DNA of 64,000 nucleotides from Brenneria goodwinii (GTDB lineage: Bacteria; Pseudomonadota; Gammaproteobacteria; Enterobacterales; Enterobacteriaceae). Below the pieces are notes generated by a model. It ran no database searches. It was given only the letters and a program-made list of their open reading frames with translations, and was not told the DNA's origin. Position 1 is the first letter of the stretch; every line of letters starts with the position of its first letter. Of this stretch, positions 27,119-35,931 are shown piece by piece. A program made the translations under genes and the position numbers. The DNA lies in the NCBI RefSeq assembly GCF_002291445.1, contig NZ_CP014137.1, forward strand, positions 5,146,001 to 5,210,000. Direction: 5' to 3'.

Positions 27119-27904
27119 TCAATGCGCCAGCGTTTGCATCGTCTCGGTACGAATTTCTTCGGTAATCTGCGCTTTCAGGGCCATAAATTCCGGCGATGTC
27201 TTCACGGTATAATCACGCGGATGCGGGAAATCAACGGCGATTTCGGTTTTAATCCGTCCCGGCCGCGCACTGAAAATCGCCACTTTGTTGGCCATGAAAA
27301 TCGCCTCGTCAATGTCGTGCGTCACGAACAGCACGGTCTTGCGGGACGACTCCCAAATCGACAGCAGCAGCTCCTGCATCATCACTCGGGTCTGGTTGTC
27401 GAGCGCGCCGAAAGGCTCATCCATCAACAGAATTTTCGGGTCATTCGTCAGCGCGCGGGCTATCGCGGTACGTTGCTGCATGCCGCCGGAAAGCTGGCGC
27501 GGAAAATGCCGCTCAAAACCACGCAGTCCGACCTTGTTGATAAAGTAATCACTACGCTCTTTTTGCGCAGCTTTCCCGACGCCGCGCTCCCGCAAACCGA
27601 AGCGAATGTTCTGTTCGACGGTCAGCCAGGGGAATAAGGTATAGCTCTGAAATACCATGCCGCGGTCCGCGCCCGGACCGTCGACCAGCTCGCCATCAAG
27701 CCAGATTTCGCCGCGCGTTGGTTGATCCAATCCGGCAGCGATGCGCAATAGCGTGGATTTACCGCAGCCCGAAGGTCCGAGAATAGTGATGAAGTCATTC
27801 TCATTGACCTGATAATTCACCGGCAGCAACGCCTGGGTTTGCTCGCCTTTCGGACCGCTGAAAATACGTTCCACCTGACGAATGCTCAGTTTGGGATACT
27901 TCAT
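27119..27904 (-). CDS. ABC transporter ATPase, TauB/SsuB/NrtD family
   Basis: This ATPase energises the transporter encoded by the two upstream genes. It has 261 residues with Walker A GPSGCGKST, signature LSGGMQQRTAIARAL and Walker B ILLMDEPFGALD, all typical of the nitrate/sulfonate/taurine family. The frame extends to an ATG at 27919, but the ATG at 27904 overlaps the permease stop (TGATG) and has GGAG nine bases before it. Control by HutC (operator upstream of the first gene) suggests histidine, urocanate or a related compound as substrate. Confidence 0.9.
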   Translation of the reverse strand: MKYPKLSIRQVERIFSGPKGEQTQALLPVNYQVNENDFITILGPSGCGKSTLLRIAAGLDQPTRGEIWLDGELVDGPGADRGMVFQSYTLFPWLTVEQNIRFGLRERGVGKAAQKERSDYFINKVGLRGFERHFPRQLSGGMQQRTAIARALTNDPKILLMDEPFGALDNQTRVMMQELLLSIWESSRKTVLFVTHDIDEAIFMANKVAIFSARPGRIKTEIAVDFPHPRDYTVKTSPEFMALKAQITEEIRTETMQTLAH

Positions 27905-28785
27905 CACAGCGAACTCCATACAAACAAACGGCGGTTGGCCGCTTTAAACAACAGATCGGATAGCAAACCGATGCAACCAATCACGATAATGCCGAAGATC
28001 ATTTGTCCGGTATTGAGCAACGCCTGACTGTTGACGATCATATGACCGATACCGCTTGATGAACCAATCAGTTCCGCCACGATGACGTAAGTCCATGCCC
28101 AGCCCAGCACCAACCGTAACAGTTCGGCGATTTCCGGCGCGGCGCCGGGAATAATCACCCTGCGCACCACACTCTGGTTGGTCGCGCCCAGCGTATAAGC
28201 CGCTTCAACCAGATCACGTCTCGCGGCGCCGACAGTCACCGCTACCATCAGGGTTATCTGGAAGAATGAACCAATAAAAATCACCAGAATTTTCTGCATC
28301 TCGCCAATACCCGCCCACAAGATCAGCAACGGAACGAACGCCGAAGCAGGCAGATAACGACAGAACGAAATAAACGGCTCGAAGAAGGCTTCAATGAGTT
28401 TGTATGAACCCATCAGGATACCGAGCGGTATCGCGATAGCGCTGGCCAGAATAAAGCCCCCCAGCACACGCATCACCGTCATGATGATATCGGTTGCAAA
28501 ATCGAAATCGGTAAACAGTAAAATGCCTTCCTGCAACATGCTGGCCGGGCTGGCGAGGAACGTTGGCGAAACAAGGCCGGTATAGGTGATCAGCGCCCAC
28601 AATGCGAAAAACAGGACAAAGAAACAGAACCCGAGGAACCAGCGACGCCCCAAAGCGACTGGCTTTAAAGGCACCATCATCGGGTTATGCCAGACTTTTT
28701 TGCTTGCCGGCAACGGCGCCGGCTCGCGTAAGACTGGCTGCATGCTAACGGAATGTTCCGTCGCCTGACGGACAGGGCTATTCAT
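27904..28785 (-). CDS. ABC transporter permease, TauC/SsuC family
   Basis: This is the membrane subunit of the import system, 293 residues with an N-terminal cytoplasmic stretch of about 45 residues and six transmembrane helices. The binding-protein-dependent permease motif appears as EAAYTLGATNQSVVRRVIIPGAAPEI near residue 205. The open frame begins at 28824, but the ATG at 28785 (MNSPVRQ) has GAGGT seven bases before it and leaves a 16-base gap to the binding-protein gene. It overlaps the ATPase gene by one base. Confidence 0.9.
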   Translation of the reverse strand: MNSPVRQATEHSVSMQPVLREPAPLPASKKVWHNPMMVPLKPVALGRRWFLGFCFFVLFFALWALITYTGLVSPTFLASPASMLQEGILLFTDFDFATDIIMTVMRVLGGFILASAIAIPLGILMGSYKLIEAFFEPFISFCRYLPASAFVPLLILWAGIGEMQKILVIFIGSFFQITLMVAVTVGAARRDLVEAAYTLGATNQSVVRRVIIPGAAPEIAELLRLVLGWAWTYVIVAELIGSSSGIGHMIVNSQALLNTGQMIFGIIVIGCIGLLSDLLFKAANRRLFVWSSL

Positions 28786-28801
28786 GTCTTGAACCTCATG
28801 A

Positions 28802-29782
28802 CTATTTAACGTATTGCGCGTCATATAATGTGCTGATGTCCGGCGTTTTACGCAGAATTTTCATCTCAGTCAGCAGGCGTGCGGCTTCGTTGCTGAAGGT
28901 TACGATTTCGCCGTTGAAGAATTTCTGGTTGTCATCGCGATCCTGCCAGTGCAAATAACTGGATTTTTCCGCAAACTGCTTACCGGTTTCTTTGATTGAG
29001 GCGCCCATGATTTCATAGGATTTCTCAGGCTCTTTCCTGATCATATCCAAAGCCTCGAAATAGCTGTTAACCAGCGCCTGCGCGGCGGTTGGGTTTTTAT
29101 CCAGCCAGGCGGGCGTACAGCCAAGGGTATCCGTCACTGCCGGATATTCGATCGTCGTCGCCAGAATTTTGCCTTTGTCCGGGCTGTTGCGAATATTTGA
29201 CAGGTAAGGTTCGTATGATATCGCCGCATCGTTCTGCCCGGCAATGAAAGCGCGTGCGGCCGCGTCAGGGCCTAATGTCGCCAGCTTGACGTCTTTCATC
29301 GTCATGCCGTTTTTATCGAGGATCCACGCGAGCAGGAAGTAGGAAGAGGTTCCCGGCGCATCAACGCCGATGGTTTTGCCTTTCAGGTCGGTAATGTTGT
29401 TGATGCCGTTGCGAACGGCGATACCGTCGGCACCGCGAGATTTATCCAATTGCACAATTTGTTTGACCGGAACGCCGCTGGCGTTCCAGGTTAAATAGGT
29501 TTCGACGGTGGTTGCCGCGCATTGCAATGAACCTGCGGCAATCGCCAGATGACGGGACTGTTGCGGCACCATTTTCAGGGTGACGTCGAGGCCGTTCTTT
29601 TTGAAAATGCCTGCTTTATCCGCCAGCGTCAGCGGTGCAAAGCCGATCCACCCTGAAATACCGATAGCAACCGGCGTATCAGTCGCTTGCGCCGTGCCGA
29701 TGGTCATACTGCTCAGCATCGCGGTCAACCCTAACAAAGACAACGAACGTCTCAGTACCGCTCTGGGATTCATGTTGCTCAT
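28802..29782 (-). CDS. ABC transporter periplasmic binding protein, TauA/NMT1-like
   Basis: First gene of a three-gene importer. It has 326 residues with a signal peptide ending about residue 34 (TAQAT, then DTPVAIGISGWIGFAPL). The type II periplasmic-binding fold of the nitrate/taurine/NMT1 group follows, with DLKGKTIGVDAPGTSSYFLL near residue 125. AGGAG precedes the ATG by six bases. A near-perfect HutC operator lies 81-94 bases upstream, so the transporter belongs to the histidine-utilisation regulon. The ligand is unknown; canonical HutXWV transporters belong to a different (ProX-type) family. Confidence 0.88.
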   Translation of the reverse strand: MSNMNPRAVLRRSLSLLGLTAMLSSMTIGTAQATDTPVAIGISGWIGFAPLTLADKAGIFKKNGLDVTLKMVPQQSRHLAIAAGSLQCAATTVETYLTWNASGVPVKQIVQLDKSRGADGIAVRNGINNITDLKGKTIGVDAPGTSSYFLLAWILDKNGMTMKDVKLATLGPDAAARAFIAGQNDAAISYEPYLSNIRNSPDKGKILATTIEYPAVTDTLGCTPAWLDKNPTAAQALVNSYFEALDMIRKEPEKSYEIMGASIKETGKQFAEKSSYLHWQDRDDNQKFFNGEIVTFSNEAARLLTEMKILRKTPDISTLYDAQYVK

Positions 29783-29862
29783 TTGCCACTCCTGCCAAAG
29801 TATCAGTCTTGGTGGGTGCCTGTTGCTGTGAAAGCAGCCGGCAAATTACGCCACTGTATATT

Positions 29863-29876
29863 CTTGTCTATACAAG
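29863..29876. promoter_or_regulatory. HutC operator upstream of the ABC transporter operon
   Basis: CTTGTCTATACAAG is an almost perfect palindrome and the best of four matching sites in this cluster. It lies 81-94 bases before the binding-protein ATG at 29782. Confidence 0.8.
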
Positions 29877-30342
29877 TATGGTCGGCAAGGTTAAAGCAAA
29901 CTTTATGCCAGTTTATTAATTGTCCGTTTTAATTCAGGTTTCTCGTCCCATGTGGGGGCTTTAGCTGGTCTGATGGATCAATTCGGTGCGTCGCCTGCTC
30001 AGTTTTGGCGCATTGTCGCGGCGGGCTCAGTCCCTGATCGAAGCCCACAGCAGAGGGCCATTGTTTTGCCGTGCGGTAATAAGTAGGTTTTCGCGCTTTT
30101 CAGTCTCAGATTCGGACCAGTAAAACCCTCTTTCCGCACCAAACGGCACGCCATTCGGTAAGCGCTAATTTATACACGTATACGGCAAGCGCAGGAAATC
30201 AGCTGCCGCGTCTGCACCGTCATACGCCATGTTTGCCCGTACCTGATACGTTTATTCAAGCGTCACGGCGGTAAGCCTTTCTGGCCAGCAAAGAGAAATA
30301 TAAACGCGATTTTATGGCTATAATGGTAAAACTTTCATTCGA

Positions 30343-30356
30343 TTTGTCTATACATA
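30343..30356. promoter_or_regulatory. HutC operator upstream of hutC (weaker copy)
   Basis: TTTGTCTATACATA matches 11 of 14 bases of the site at 29863-29876, with the central TTGTCTATACA intact. It lies 158 bases upstream of the hutC ATG, consistent with autoregulation. Confidence 0.6.
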
Positions 30357-30513
30357 TACATGTACCTAATTACACGGTAAACTTGCAATAACCCCTTTTT
30401 ATCAGTTTAGTTTTCCGTTACGCACTTTCCGTTCGCTTTTTACTGGCGGACCCGCGGGCGTTCAGGGAGTTTTTTGAAATACCTGTGAATATTCATAGAG
30501 CGAGGTAAGAGAC

Positions 30514-31314
30514 ATGGCGGAGCCCACATCACTTTCGCAAAATGGCGCGGCGCATCAGGGCGTGTCCCGGCAGACATTATCCGAACTGTCTGCCGCGATG
30601 AGCGACGCCCCCGCGCCAATTTATCAGCGTGTGAAGCAGGCGATCGTTGGCCAGATCCGCGCAGGTGTCTGGAAACCGCATCAGCGCGTGCCTTCGGAAA
30701 GCGAACTGGTAAACGAACTGGGCGTCAGCCGGATGACCATCAACCGCGCGCTGCGCGAACTGACCAACGAAGGTTTTCTGATCCGTATGCAGGGCGTCGG
30801 CACGTTTGTTGCCGAAGCCAAGGCTTACTCGCCGATGCTGGAAGTACATAACATCGCCGATGAAATTGCCCAGCGCGGCCATCATCACGATAGCCAGATT
30901 CTGGTTTGCGAAGCGCGTTGCGCAGATACCAATCAGGCATTGCAATTGGGGATCGCTATCGGCGACACGCTGTTCTATTCGCAGATTGTGCATTACGAAA
31001 ACAACGTACCGGTACAGATCGAAGATCGTTTCGTGAATCCTGAAACCGCACCGGACTACCTGCGACAGGTAATGAACAAACAGACGCCCTATGCCTATCT
31101 GATGGAGATCGCCCCCCTGACCGCGGGTGAACATCGCGTAGAGGCGATCAGCGCCAGTGATAAGCAGCGCGAGTTGTTGCAACTGAACGAGCATGAGCCT
31201 TGCCTCCTGATCCATCGCCGCACCTGGAGCGGCAGCCGAGTGGTGACCTCCGCGCGGCTGATTTATCCTGGCTCCCGGTATCAGTTGTTTGGGCGCTTCA
31301 CCAGCCATGGCTGA
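30514..31314 (+). CDS. hutC: GntR-family histidine utilisation repressor HutC
   Basis: HutC represses hut genes until urocanate binds it. The protein has 266 residues, including an N-terminal extension of about 35 residues not present in all homologues. The GntR winged helix-turn-helix spans about 35-100 (PIYQRVKQAIVGQIRAG, then SESELVNELGVSRMTINRAL), followed by a UTRA ligand-binding domain to the end. The neighbours are hut genes on both sides and four matching operators lie in the cluster, which supports HutC over other GntR regulators. Confidence 0.93.
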   Translation: MAEPTSLSQNGAAHQGVSRQTLSELSAAMSDAPAPIYQRVKQAIVGQIRAGVWKPHQRVPSESELVNELGVSRMTINRALRELTNEGFLIRMQGVGTFVAEAKAYSPMLEVHNIADEIAQRGHHHDSQILVCEARCADTNQALQLGIAIGDTLFYSQIVHYENNVPVQIEDRFVNPETAPDYLRQVMNKQTPYAYLMEIAPLTAGEHRVEAISASDKQRELLQLNEHEPCLLIHRRTWSGSRVVTSARLIYPGSRYQLFGRFTSHG

Positions 31315-31449
31315 TGTTTTTCTCCTTCCTGCATACCCTACTGAAAAGGCCGTATCCTGTGGTTTACATTTTGCCGGACGTCTCGTGATAAGAAAAAACT
31401 ATCGCTGGCCGCCTTGCTGGTTTGTCGGTTATGCGTTAGCTTGACTTTA

Positions 31450-31463
31450 ATTGTATATACAAG
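31450..31463. promoter_or_regulatory. HutC operator at hutI
   Basis: ATTGTATATACAAG matches CTTGTATATACAAG at 13 of 14 bases. It lies 24-37 bases before the hutI ATG, overlapping the expected start of transcription. Confidence 0.75.
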
Positions 31464-31486
31464 ATGAATTCAGCCTGGAGTCTGTC

Positions 31487-32749
31487 ATGCCGGTCGTGCT
31501 ATCCCCTCAGTTTTCCTCAGAATTGCCTTTCCGTTGTGACAGCATATGGCGAGGCGCCACGCTTGTGACCATGCAGGACGGGCATTACAACCTGATTGAA
31601 AACGGCGCGATTGCCGTTACAGACGGTAACATCGTCTGGCGCGGCAATATGGCGGATTGCCCTGCGCTCCCCGGTGCACGGTTGCATGAATTCAATGGTG
31701 GGATCATCACGCCGGGATTTATCGATTGCCATACGCATCTGGTTTTTGGCGGCGACCGCGGCGCGGAGTTTGAACAGCGGCTGAACGGCGCGAGTTATGC
31801 GGAAATTGCCGCGGCAGGCGGCGGAATTTTATCGACGGTTAATGCGACCCGTGATGCAACCGAAGATGAATTGCTGGCTCAGGCGTTATTCCGGCTGCAA
31901 CCGCTGCTGGCTGAAGGCGTAACCTGTGTTGAGATTAAATCCGGCTACGGGCTGAGCGTGGAACACGAGCTCAAAATGCTGCGGGTGATTCGCCGGTTGG
32001 GCGCGACGCTGCCGGTCGACGTGCAATCCACCTGTCTTGCCGCACACGCTCTGCCACCTGAATTCGAAGGGGGCGCTGATGAATATATCCAACTGATTTG
32101 CGAGACGTTGTTGCCTGTCGTCGCCAGAGAAAAACTGGCGGATGCGGTTGATGCATTCTGTGAACATCTGGCTTTCTCACCTCAACAGGTTGAGCGGGTT
32201 TTCAATGCGGCACAAGCGTTAGGTTTACCCGTTAAATTGCATGCGGAACAACTTTCCTCCCTGCATGGCAGCGCACTAGCCGCGCGCTATCATGCATTAT
32301 CGGCCGATCATCTGGAATATGCGGCCGAAGAAGACGTCAAAGCGATGGCCGCCAGCGGCACCGTCGCCGTTTTACTGCCGGGAGCCTATTATTTGCTGCG
32401 GGAAACACAGTGTCCGCCGGTTAATTATTTCCGCCGGCATAAAGTGCCGATGGCACTGGCCAGTGATGCCAATCCGGGCACATCCCCCGCGCTTTCACTG
32501 CGCCTGATGCTCAATATGGGCTGTACGCTGTTTCGTCTTACGCCCGAGGAAGCGCTGGCCGGGATCACCTGTCACGGCGCGCGCGCGCTTGGTTTACAGG
32601 ATTCTCACGGTACGCTGGAAGTCGGGAAAGTCGCTGATTTTATTCACTGGCCGTTGTCGCGTCCGGCTGAGCTGGCTTACTGGTTGGGTGGTCAGTTGCC
32701 CTGTACCGTTGTTTACCGTGGAGAAGTAAGCGGCGCCGTTCGTTCATGA
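31487..32749 (+). CDS. hutI: Imidazolonepropionase HutI
   Basis: HutI hydrolyses imidazolone propionate to N-formimino-L-glutamate, the third step of histidine degradation. The protein has 420 residues and belongs to the amidohydrolase superfamily. Metal ligands are predicted in the HxH of CHTHLVFGGDR near residue 80, in KLHAEQLSS, in SADHLEYA and in the aspartate of ASDANPGTSP. The frame is open through the operator from 31451, but the ATG at 31487 is preceded by CTGGAG at a six-base spacing. The enzymes for the last steps (HutG, or HutF plus HutG) are not in this window. Confidence 0.96.
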   Translation: MPVVLSPQFSSELPFRCDSIWRGATLVTMQDGHYNLIENGAIAVTDGNIVWRGNMADCPALPGARLHEFNGGIITPGFIDCHTHLVFGGDRGAEFEQRLNGASYAEIAAAGGGILSTVNATRDATEDELLAQALFRLQPLLAEGVTCVEIKSGYGLSVEHELKMLRVIRRLGATLPVDVQSTCLAAHALPPEFEGGADEYIQLICETLLPVVAREKLADAVDAFCEHLAFSPQQVERVFNAAQALGLPVKLHAEQLSSLHGSALAARYHALSADHLEYAAEEDVKAMAASGTVAVLLPGAYYLLRETQCPPVNYFRRHKVPMALASDANPGTSPALSLRLMLNMGCTLFRLTPEEALAGITCHGARALGLQDSHGTLEVGKVADFIHWPLSRPAELAYWLGGQLPCTVVYRGEVSGAVRS

Positions 32750-32938
32750 ACCCGCTGACATCCAGCATTACCGCCGCTCCTGGTCATCTCTCCGCCAGCG
32801 TAAGTATTCCTTATACCGGTACACGCCTGACAGCGGAAGTCAGCCTGTAGTCTGAGCGGTGCGCCACCGCCGCTTTCAGATACTGACCCCGGCGAATTCC
32901 GCAACGGTACGATTTCCCTGGCGTTCGTTTGTTGTCGG

Positions 32939-33232
32939 CTAGCGATAAAATTCCGATACCTGATCGAAGATGCGCATTTCGTCCCCGTGTCGTTGTACTT
33001 GAAGGACATCCTCTAGCTTTTCTACCTGGCTGATCATCTGTTGCAGCCGTTGATCGTCCTGCACCAGTAGCCAGATCCGGCTTTCCTCGCCGCCAGACAG
33101 CGGCATACATAAGATGCCTTCAACGTTAAATGCCCTGCGGGCAAATAACCCGCAAACGTGCGACATCACGCCGGGATGGTTGCGCACCGCCAGCTCCAGC
33201 GTTACCTGGTTTGAAACAGATTGATTTGGCAT
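32939..33232 (-). CDS. ilvN: Acetolactate synthase isozyme I, small regulatory subunit IlvN
   Basis: IlvN is the ACT-domain subunit that stimulates IlvB and makes it sensitive to valine. It has 97 residues (E. coli 96). The ACT core ELAVRNHPGVMSHVCGLFARR is nearly identical to E. coli, including the asparagine and aspartate/glutamine contacts that bind valine. The ATG at 33232 has GGAG about ten bases before it and lies four bases after the ilvB stop. Confidence 0.95.
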   Translation of the reverse strand: MPNQSVSNQVTLELAVRNHPGVMSHVCGLFARRAFNVEGILCMPLSGGEESRIWLLVQDDQRLQQMISQVEKLEDVLQVQRHGDEMRIFDQVSEFYR

Positions 33233-33236
33233 GGTA

Positions 33237-34901
33237 TTAATCTCCAATCATGTCGATGTTGGCGGCGCCCGGCGGCACCATTGGATAAACTTTTTCATTC
33301 GCATCAATCAGCACATGGATCAATGCGGGGCCGGGACGATTCAACGCGTCGGATAACGCCGCGCGCGGATCTTCCTCGGCGTTCAGATCGCAGGTGGCGA
33401 AACCGAAGCCGGCGGCGATAGCCAGAAAGTTGGTGCGATAGGGGTAATCCGCCGCAAAGACACGCTGCTGGAAGAACAGCTCCTGTTGCTGATGCACCAG
33501 GCCGAGAGACTGGTTGTTCATCAGAATAATTTTAACGTTCAGCCCTGCTTCCGCCGCGGTCGCCATCTCCTGAATATTCATCATCAGGCTGCCGTCGCCG
33601 GAGAAGCAAACCACGGTTCGCTCAGGTTCGGCCAGCGCGGCGCCGATGGCGGCCGGTAAGCCAAATCCCATGGTGCCCAATCCGCCCGATGTCAGCCACT
33701 GGCGCGGCCTGCGCAAGGGGTAAGACTGTGCGACCCACATCTGATGTTGGCCGACGTCGGTGGCGATAACGGCATCATCGGTCAGCGCCTCGGCGGCGGC
33801 CCGTATCAGCCCGTAGTGGCTCAACGGATTGTCCGTATCCGGCATGTTGAAAGGGAACGCTTGCCGCATGGCGCTGACTGTATCACGCCAGACGCTGCGC
33901 CGCCGAGGTTCGATCAGCGGCAGTAATTGATCCAGGGCTTGTGCGACATCCGCGTTCAGGGCCACGTGCGGCTGCCTGATTTTACCCAATTCAGCCGGAT
34001 CGATATCGATATGGATAATGCCGGCCTGCGGGCAGAACTGCTCGGCCTTGCCGATTGCTCGGTCATCAAAGCGCGCACCCAGCACAATTAACAAATCTGC
34101 CTGTTGCAGGATCAAATTGGTTGAGCGTGCCGCGTGCATTCCCAACATTCCCAACGACAGCGGATGATCGACCGGCATCGCCCCTAATGCCATCAGCGTC
34201 ATCGTTGTGGGTAAGCTGGCGCGTTCCGCTAACTGGATGGCCTGCCGATGCGCCGACGCATTGATGATGCCGCCGCCCAGATACAGCACCGGGCGCTGGG
34301 CGGCGTTGATCATGGCGGCCGCCTGCTCGATTTTCTGCCGATCGATAGCCGGTGGCGCGGCGTCCGGTTTGATCGCCGGAAGCGCATCCAGCTCGATTTC
34401 CGCGGTTTGCACATCTTTGGGGATATCGATCCATACCGGGCCGGGGCGGCCGGACTGGGCGATGCGAAACGCCTCGGGAATGACGCGCGCTAAATCCCGG
34501 ATATCCCTCACCAGATAGTTATGCTTGGTAACAGGGATGGAAATACCGTAGGTGTCCACTTCCTGAAAGGCGTCGGTGCCGATCATGCAGGAAGAGACTT
34601 GTCCGGTGATACAGACCAGCGGAATGGAGTCGAGCTTGGCATCGGCGATGGCGGTCAGCAGGTTGGTGGCCCCCGGTCCGCTGGAGGCCAGACAGACCGC
34701 GGCGCGCCCGCTGGTACGCGCCATGCCTTGCGCCATAAAGCCGGCGCCCTGCTCATGACGGGCCAGTACATGACGGATGGTTTTACTCTGGCCGAGCGCA
34801 TCGTAAAGCGGCAGGGCAGCGCCGCCGGGAATGCCTGCGACGGTGGTAATGCCCTGTTGTTCAATCAGCCGGATAATCAGCTGAGCGCCTGTATAACGCA
34901 T
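33237..34901 (-). CDS. ilvB: Acetolactate synthase isozyme I, large subunit IlvB
   Basis: IlvB condenses two pyruvates to acetolactate, or pyruvate plus 2-oxobutyrate to acetohydroxybutyrate, with thiamine diphosphate, FAD and Mg. It has 554 residues (E. coli 562, which has a longer N-terminus). The catalytic glutamate is in RHEQGAGFMAQG near residue 47, and the ThDP motif is FSGDGSLMMNIQEMATA near residue 441. The pair of ATGs at 34907 and 34901 is resolved by AAAGG, which is eight bases before 34901 and only two before 34907. It is preceded by the valine leader peptide and attenuator. Confidence 0.96.
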   Translation of the reverse strand: MRYTGAQLIIRLIEQQGITTVAGIPGGAALPLYDALGQSKTIRHVLARHEQGAGFMAQGMARTSGRAAVCLASSGPGATNLLTAIADAKLDSIPLVCITGQVSSCMIGTDAFQEVDTYGISIPVTKHNYLVRDIRDLARVIPEAFRIAQSGRPGPVWIDIPKDVQTAEIELDALPAIKPDAAPPAIDRQKIEQAAAMINAAQRPVLYLGGGIINASAHRQAIQLAERASLPTTMTLMALGAMPVDHPLSLGMLGMHAARSTNLILQQADLLIVLGARFDDRAIGKAEQFCPQAGIIHIDIDPAELGKIRQPHVALNADVAQALDQLLPLIEPRRRSVWRDTVSAMRQAFPFNMPDTDNPLSHYGLIRAAAEALTDDAVIATDVGQHQMWVAQSYPLRRPRQWLTSGGLGTMGFGLPAAIGAALAEPERTVVCFSGDGSLMMNIQEMATAAEAGLNVKIILMNNQSLGLVHQQQELFFQQRVFAADYPYRTNFLAIAAGFGFATCDLNAEEDPRAALSDALNRPGPALIHVLIDANEKVYPMVPPGAANIDMIGD

Positions 34902-34957
34902 GATCATATCCTTTATCAGGGCCGGTGCGGTATCAGAGCGGGGAGGGTAGAGATAAG

Positions 34958-34988
34958 AAACCCCGCTCGGCTTGCGCCGGCGGGGTTT
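34958..34988 (-). terminator. Attenuator terminator of ilvBN
   Basis: AAACCCCGC pairs with GCGGGGTTT around a 13-base loop, 27 bases beyond the leader-peptide stop. On the transcribed strand the stem is followed by CTTATCT, a short U-rich tail. With the valine-rich leader this makes a classic attenuator. Confidence 0.75.
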
Positions 34989-35014
34989 GGGAATCTTATT
35001 TTGATTCGGACCCG

Positions 35015-35119
35015 TTACGGCGCGTTGCCGACGACCACCACGACGACCACGCGCACGACGACAACCGCGTCAACGTGCGCGGTGCTTAGTAGTGCTGAAG
35101 TGGAAGCGGTGTGTCTCAC
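35015..35119 (-). CDS. ivbL: ilvB operon leader peptide IvbL, 34 residues
   Basis: The frame starts with GTG at 35119, preceded by AAAGG, and encodes 34 residues with twelve valines (one at 16, four at 19-22, seven at 24-30) and paired leucines at 10-11. It ends in VVVGNAP, the same C-terminus as E. coli IvbL. Ribosome stalling at valine or leucine codons when charged tRNA is scarce would prevent the downstream attenuator from forming. Confidence 0.85.
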   Translation of the reverse strand: MRHTASTSALLSTAHVDAVVVVRVVVVVVVGNAP

Positions 35120-35250
35120 GGAGTACCTTTATCAAGTTTGGGTGTAAACGGCATTATCTAAACACGTTTAACCGACGGGGGACAAGTCCCCCAACGAATT
35201 AAAAAGGTAAAAATCGGCGGCGGCTCACATTGTTATTACACACATTGTTA
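35120..35250. other. ilvB promoter region and end of the fumarase operon
   Basis: A strong small hairpin, GGGGGAC-AA-GTCCCCC at 35177-35192, lies 59 bases after the fumarase beta-subunit stop and may mark the transcript end. The ilvB/ivbL promoter must also be here, on the same strand, but I could not fix its -35 and -10 elements. Confidence 0.45.
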
Positions 35251-35931
35251 TCACATCAGTTCTTCCTTGCGATCGTCGGATTCGCCGTAGCGATGCAATA
35301 TGGGCGGCTGTAGCCCCTGATAAAGACGATCGAGTCCGGCGTTGATAAGCTGGTTCTGTTGGTCAAACAGCGAGTTGCCGTGCAGGTCGCTTTCGACGAT
35401 AAAGGGGCCGAACGCCTCCGTTTCGAACAGCCACAGCGCCTGGGCTATGCCGAGTTCTTCAAGCCAAAAGACGTCGATAACGCGTTTTATCCCCCGCCCT
35501 AGCAGCGCGCCGGTGCCGTATCCCACCGTGGTCAGATAGATGGCGCCCGCCGGCGCCAGTACTTGCCGATATTGCTCCAACGGCATGCCGCCTTTCCCCA
35601 GGATGATGTTGCTGCCGCTGAGTTTAAGCCAGGCGGCCATCCATTTCGCGAAACGAAAGCTGGCGGTCGCCGTTACGGCGCCGATCTGATAACCGCCTGC
35701 CGCGTCCGGTGCGGCGGCGGGCGAACAGTGGAAGTTGACGCGGCTGACGGCCGGCAGATTGACCGGCAGCGCATGACCCTCGGTTAATATCCGGTTATAG
35801 ACCCCTTCACGCGCCGTATAGACCGCGCCGTTCAGGTAAACCACCGTCCCTGGAGTCAGCTTGGCAAGATCCCGGTCGGAAACCGGCAGTGTCAGATAAA
35901 CAATATTCAGATCGTCGTATTTTCCGGCCAT
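35251..35931 (-). CDS. Class I fumarase / L(+)-tartrate dehydratase, beta subunit
   Basis: This is the C-terminal (Fumerase_C) half of an iron-sulfur hydro-lyase, 226 residues, partner of the alpha subunit encoded just upstream. The family segments are present: TPGTVVYLNGAVYTAREG near residue 26, NFHCSPAAAPDAAGGY near residue 66 and VFWLEELGIAQALW near residue 158. The usual GPTTSxRM motif is changed to AVTATASFRFAKW, suggesting an altered substrate pocket. The start overlaps the alpha gene by 25 bases. Fumarate/malate is the most economical substrate given the adjacent SDH/FRD genes; tartrate or a methylated C4 acid are alternatives. Confidence 0.82.
   Translation of the reverse strand: MAGKYDDLNIVYLTLPVSDRDLAKLTPGTVVYLNGAVYTAREGVYNRILTEGHALPVNLPAVSRVNFHCSPAAAPDAAGGYQIGAVTATASFRFAKWMAAWLKLSGSNIILGKGGMPLEQYRQVLAPAGAIYLTTVGYGTGALLGRGIKRVIDVFWLEELGIAQALWLFETEAFGPFIVESDLHGNSLFDQQNQLINAGLDRLYQGLQPPILHRYGESDDRKEELM

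Larger units (their letters stand above)
29783..30513. promoter_or_regulatory. Divergent control region between the transporter operon and hutC
   Basis: This 731-base region carries a HutC operator at each end (29863-29876 and 30343-30356), serving the two divergent transcription units. The middle, about 29940-30300, is less AT-rich and could be a decayed gene, but every frame is broken and I recognise nothing. Confidence 0.55.

Noticed and set aside
29940..30140. Possible remnant of a decayed gene between the importer and hutC
   Set aside because: Short stretches look coding-like but every frame is broken and nothing recognisable emerges.
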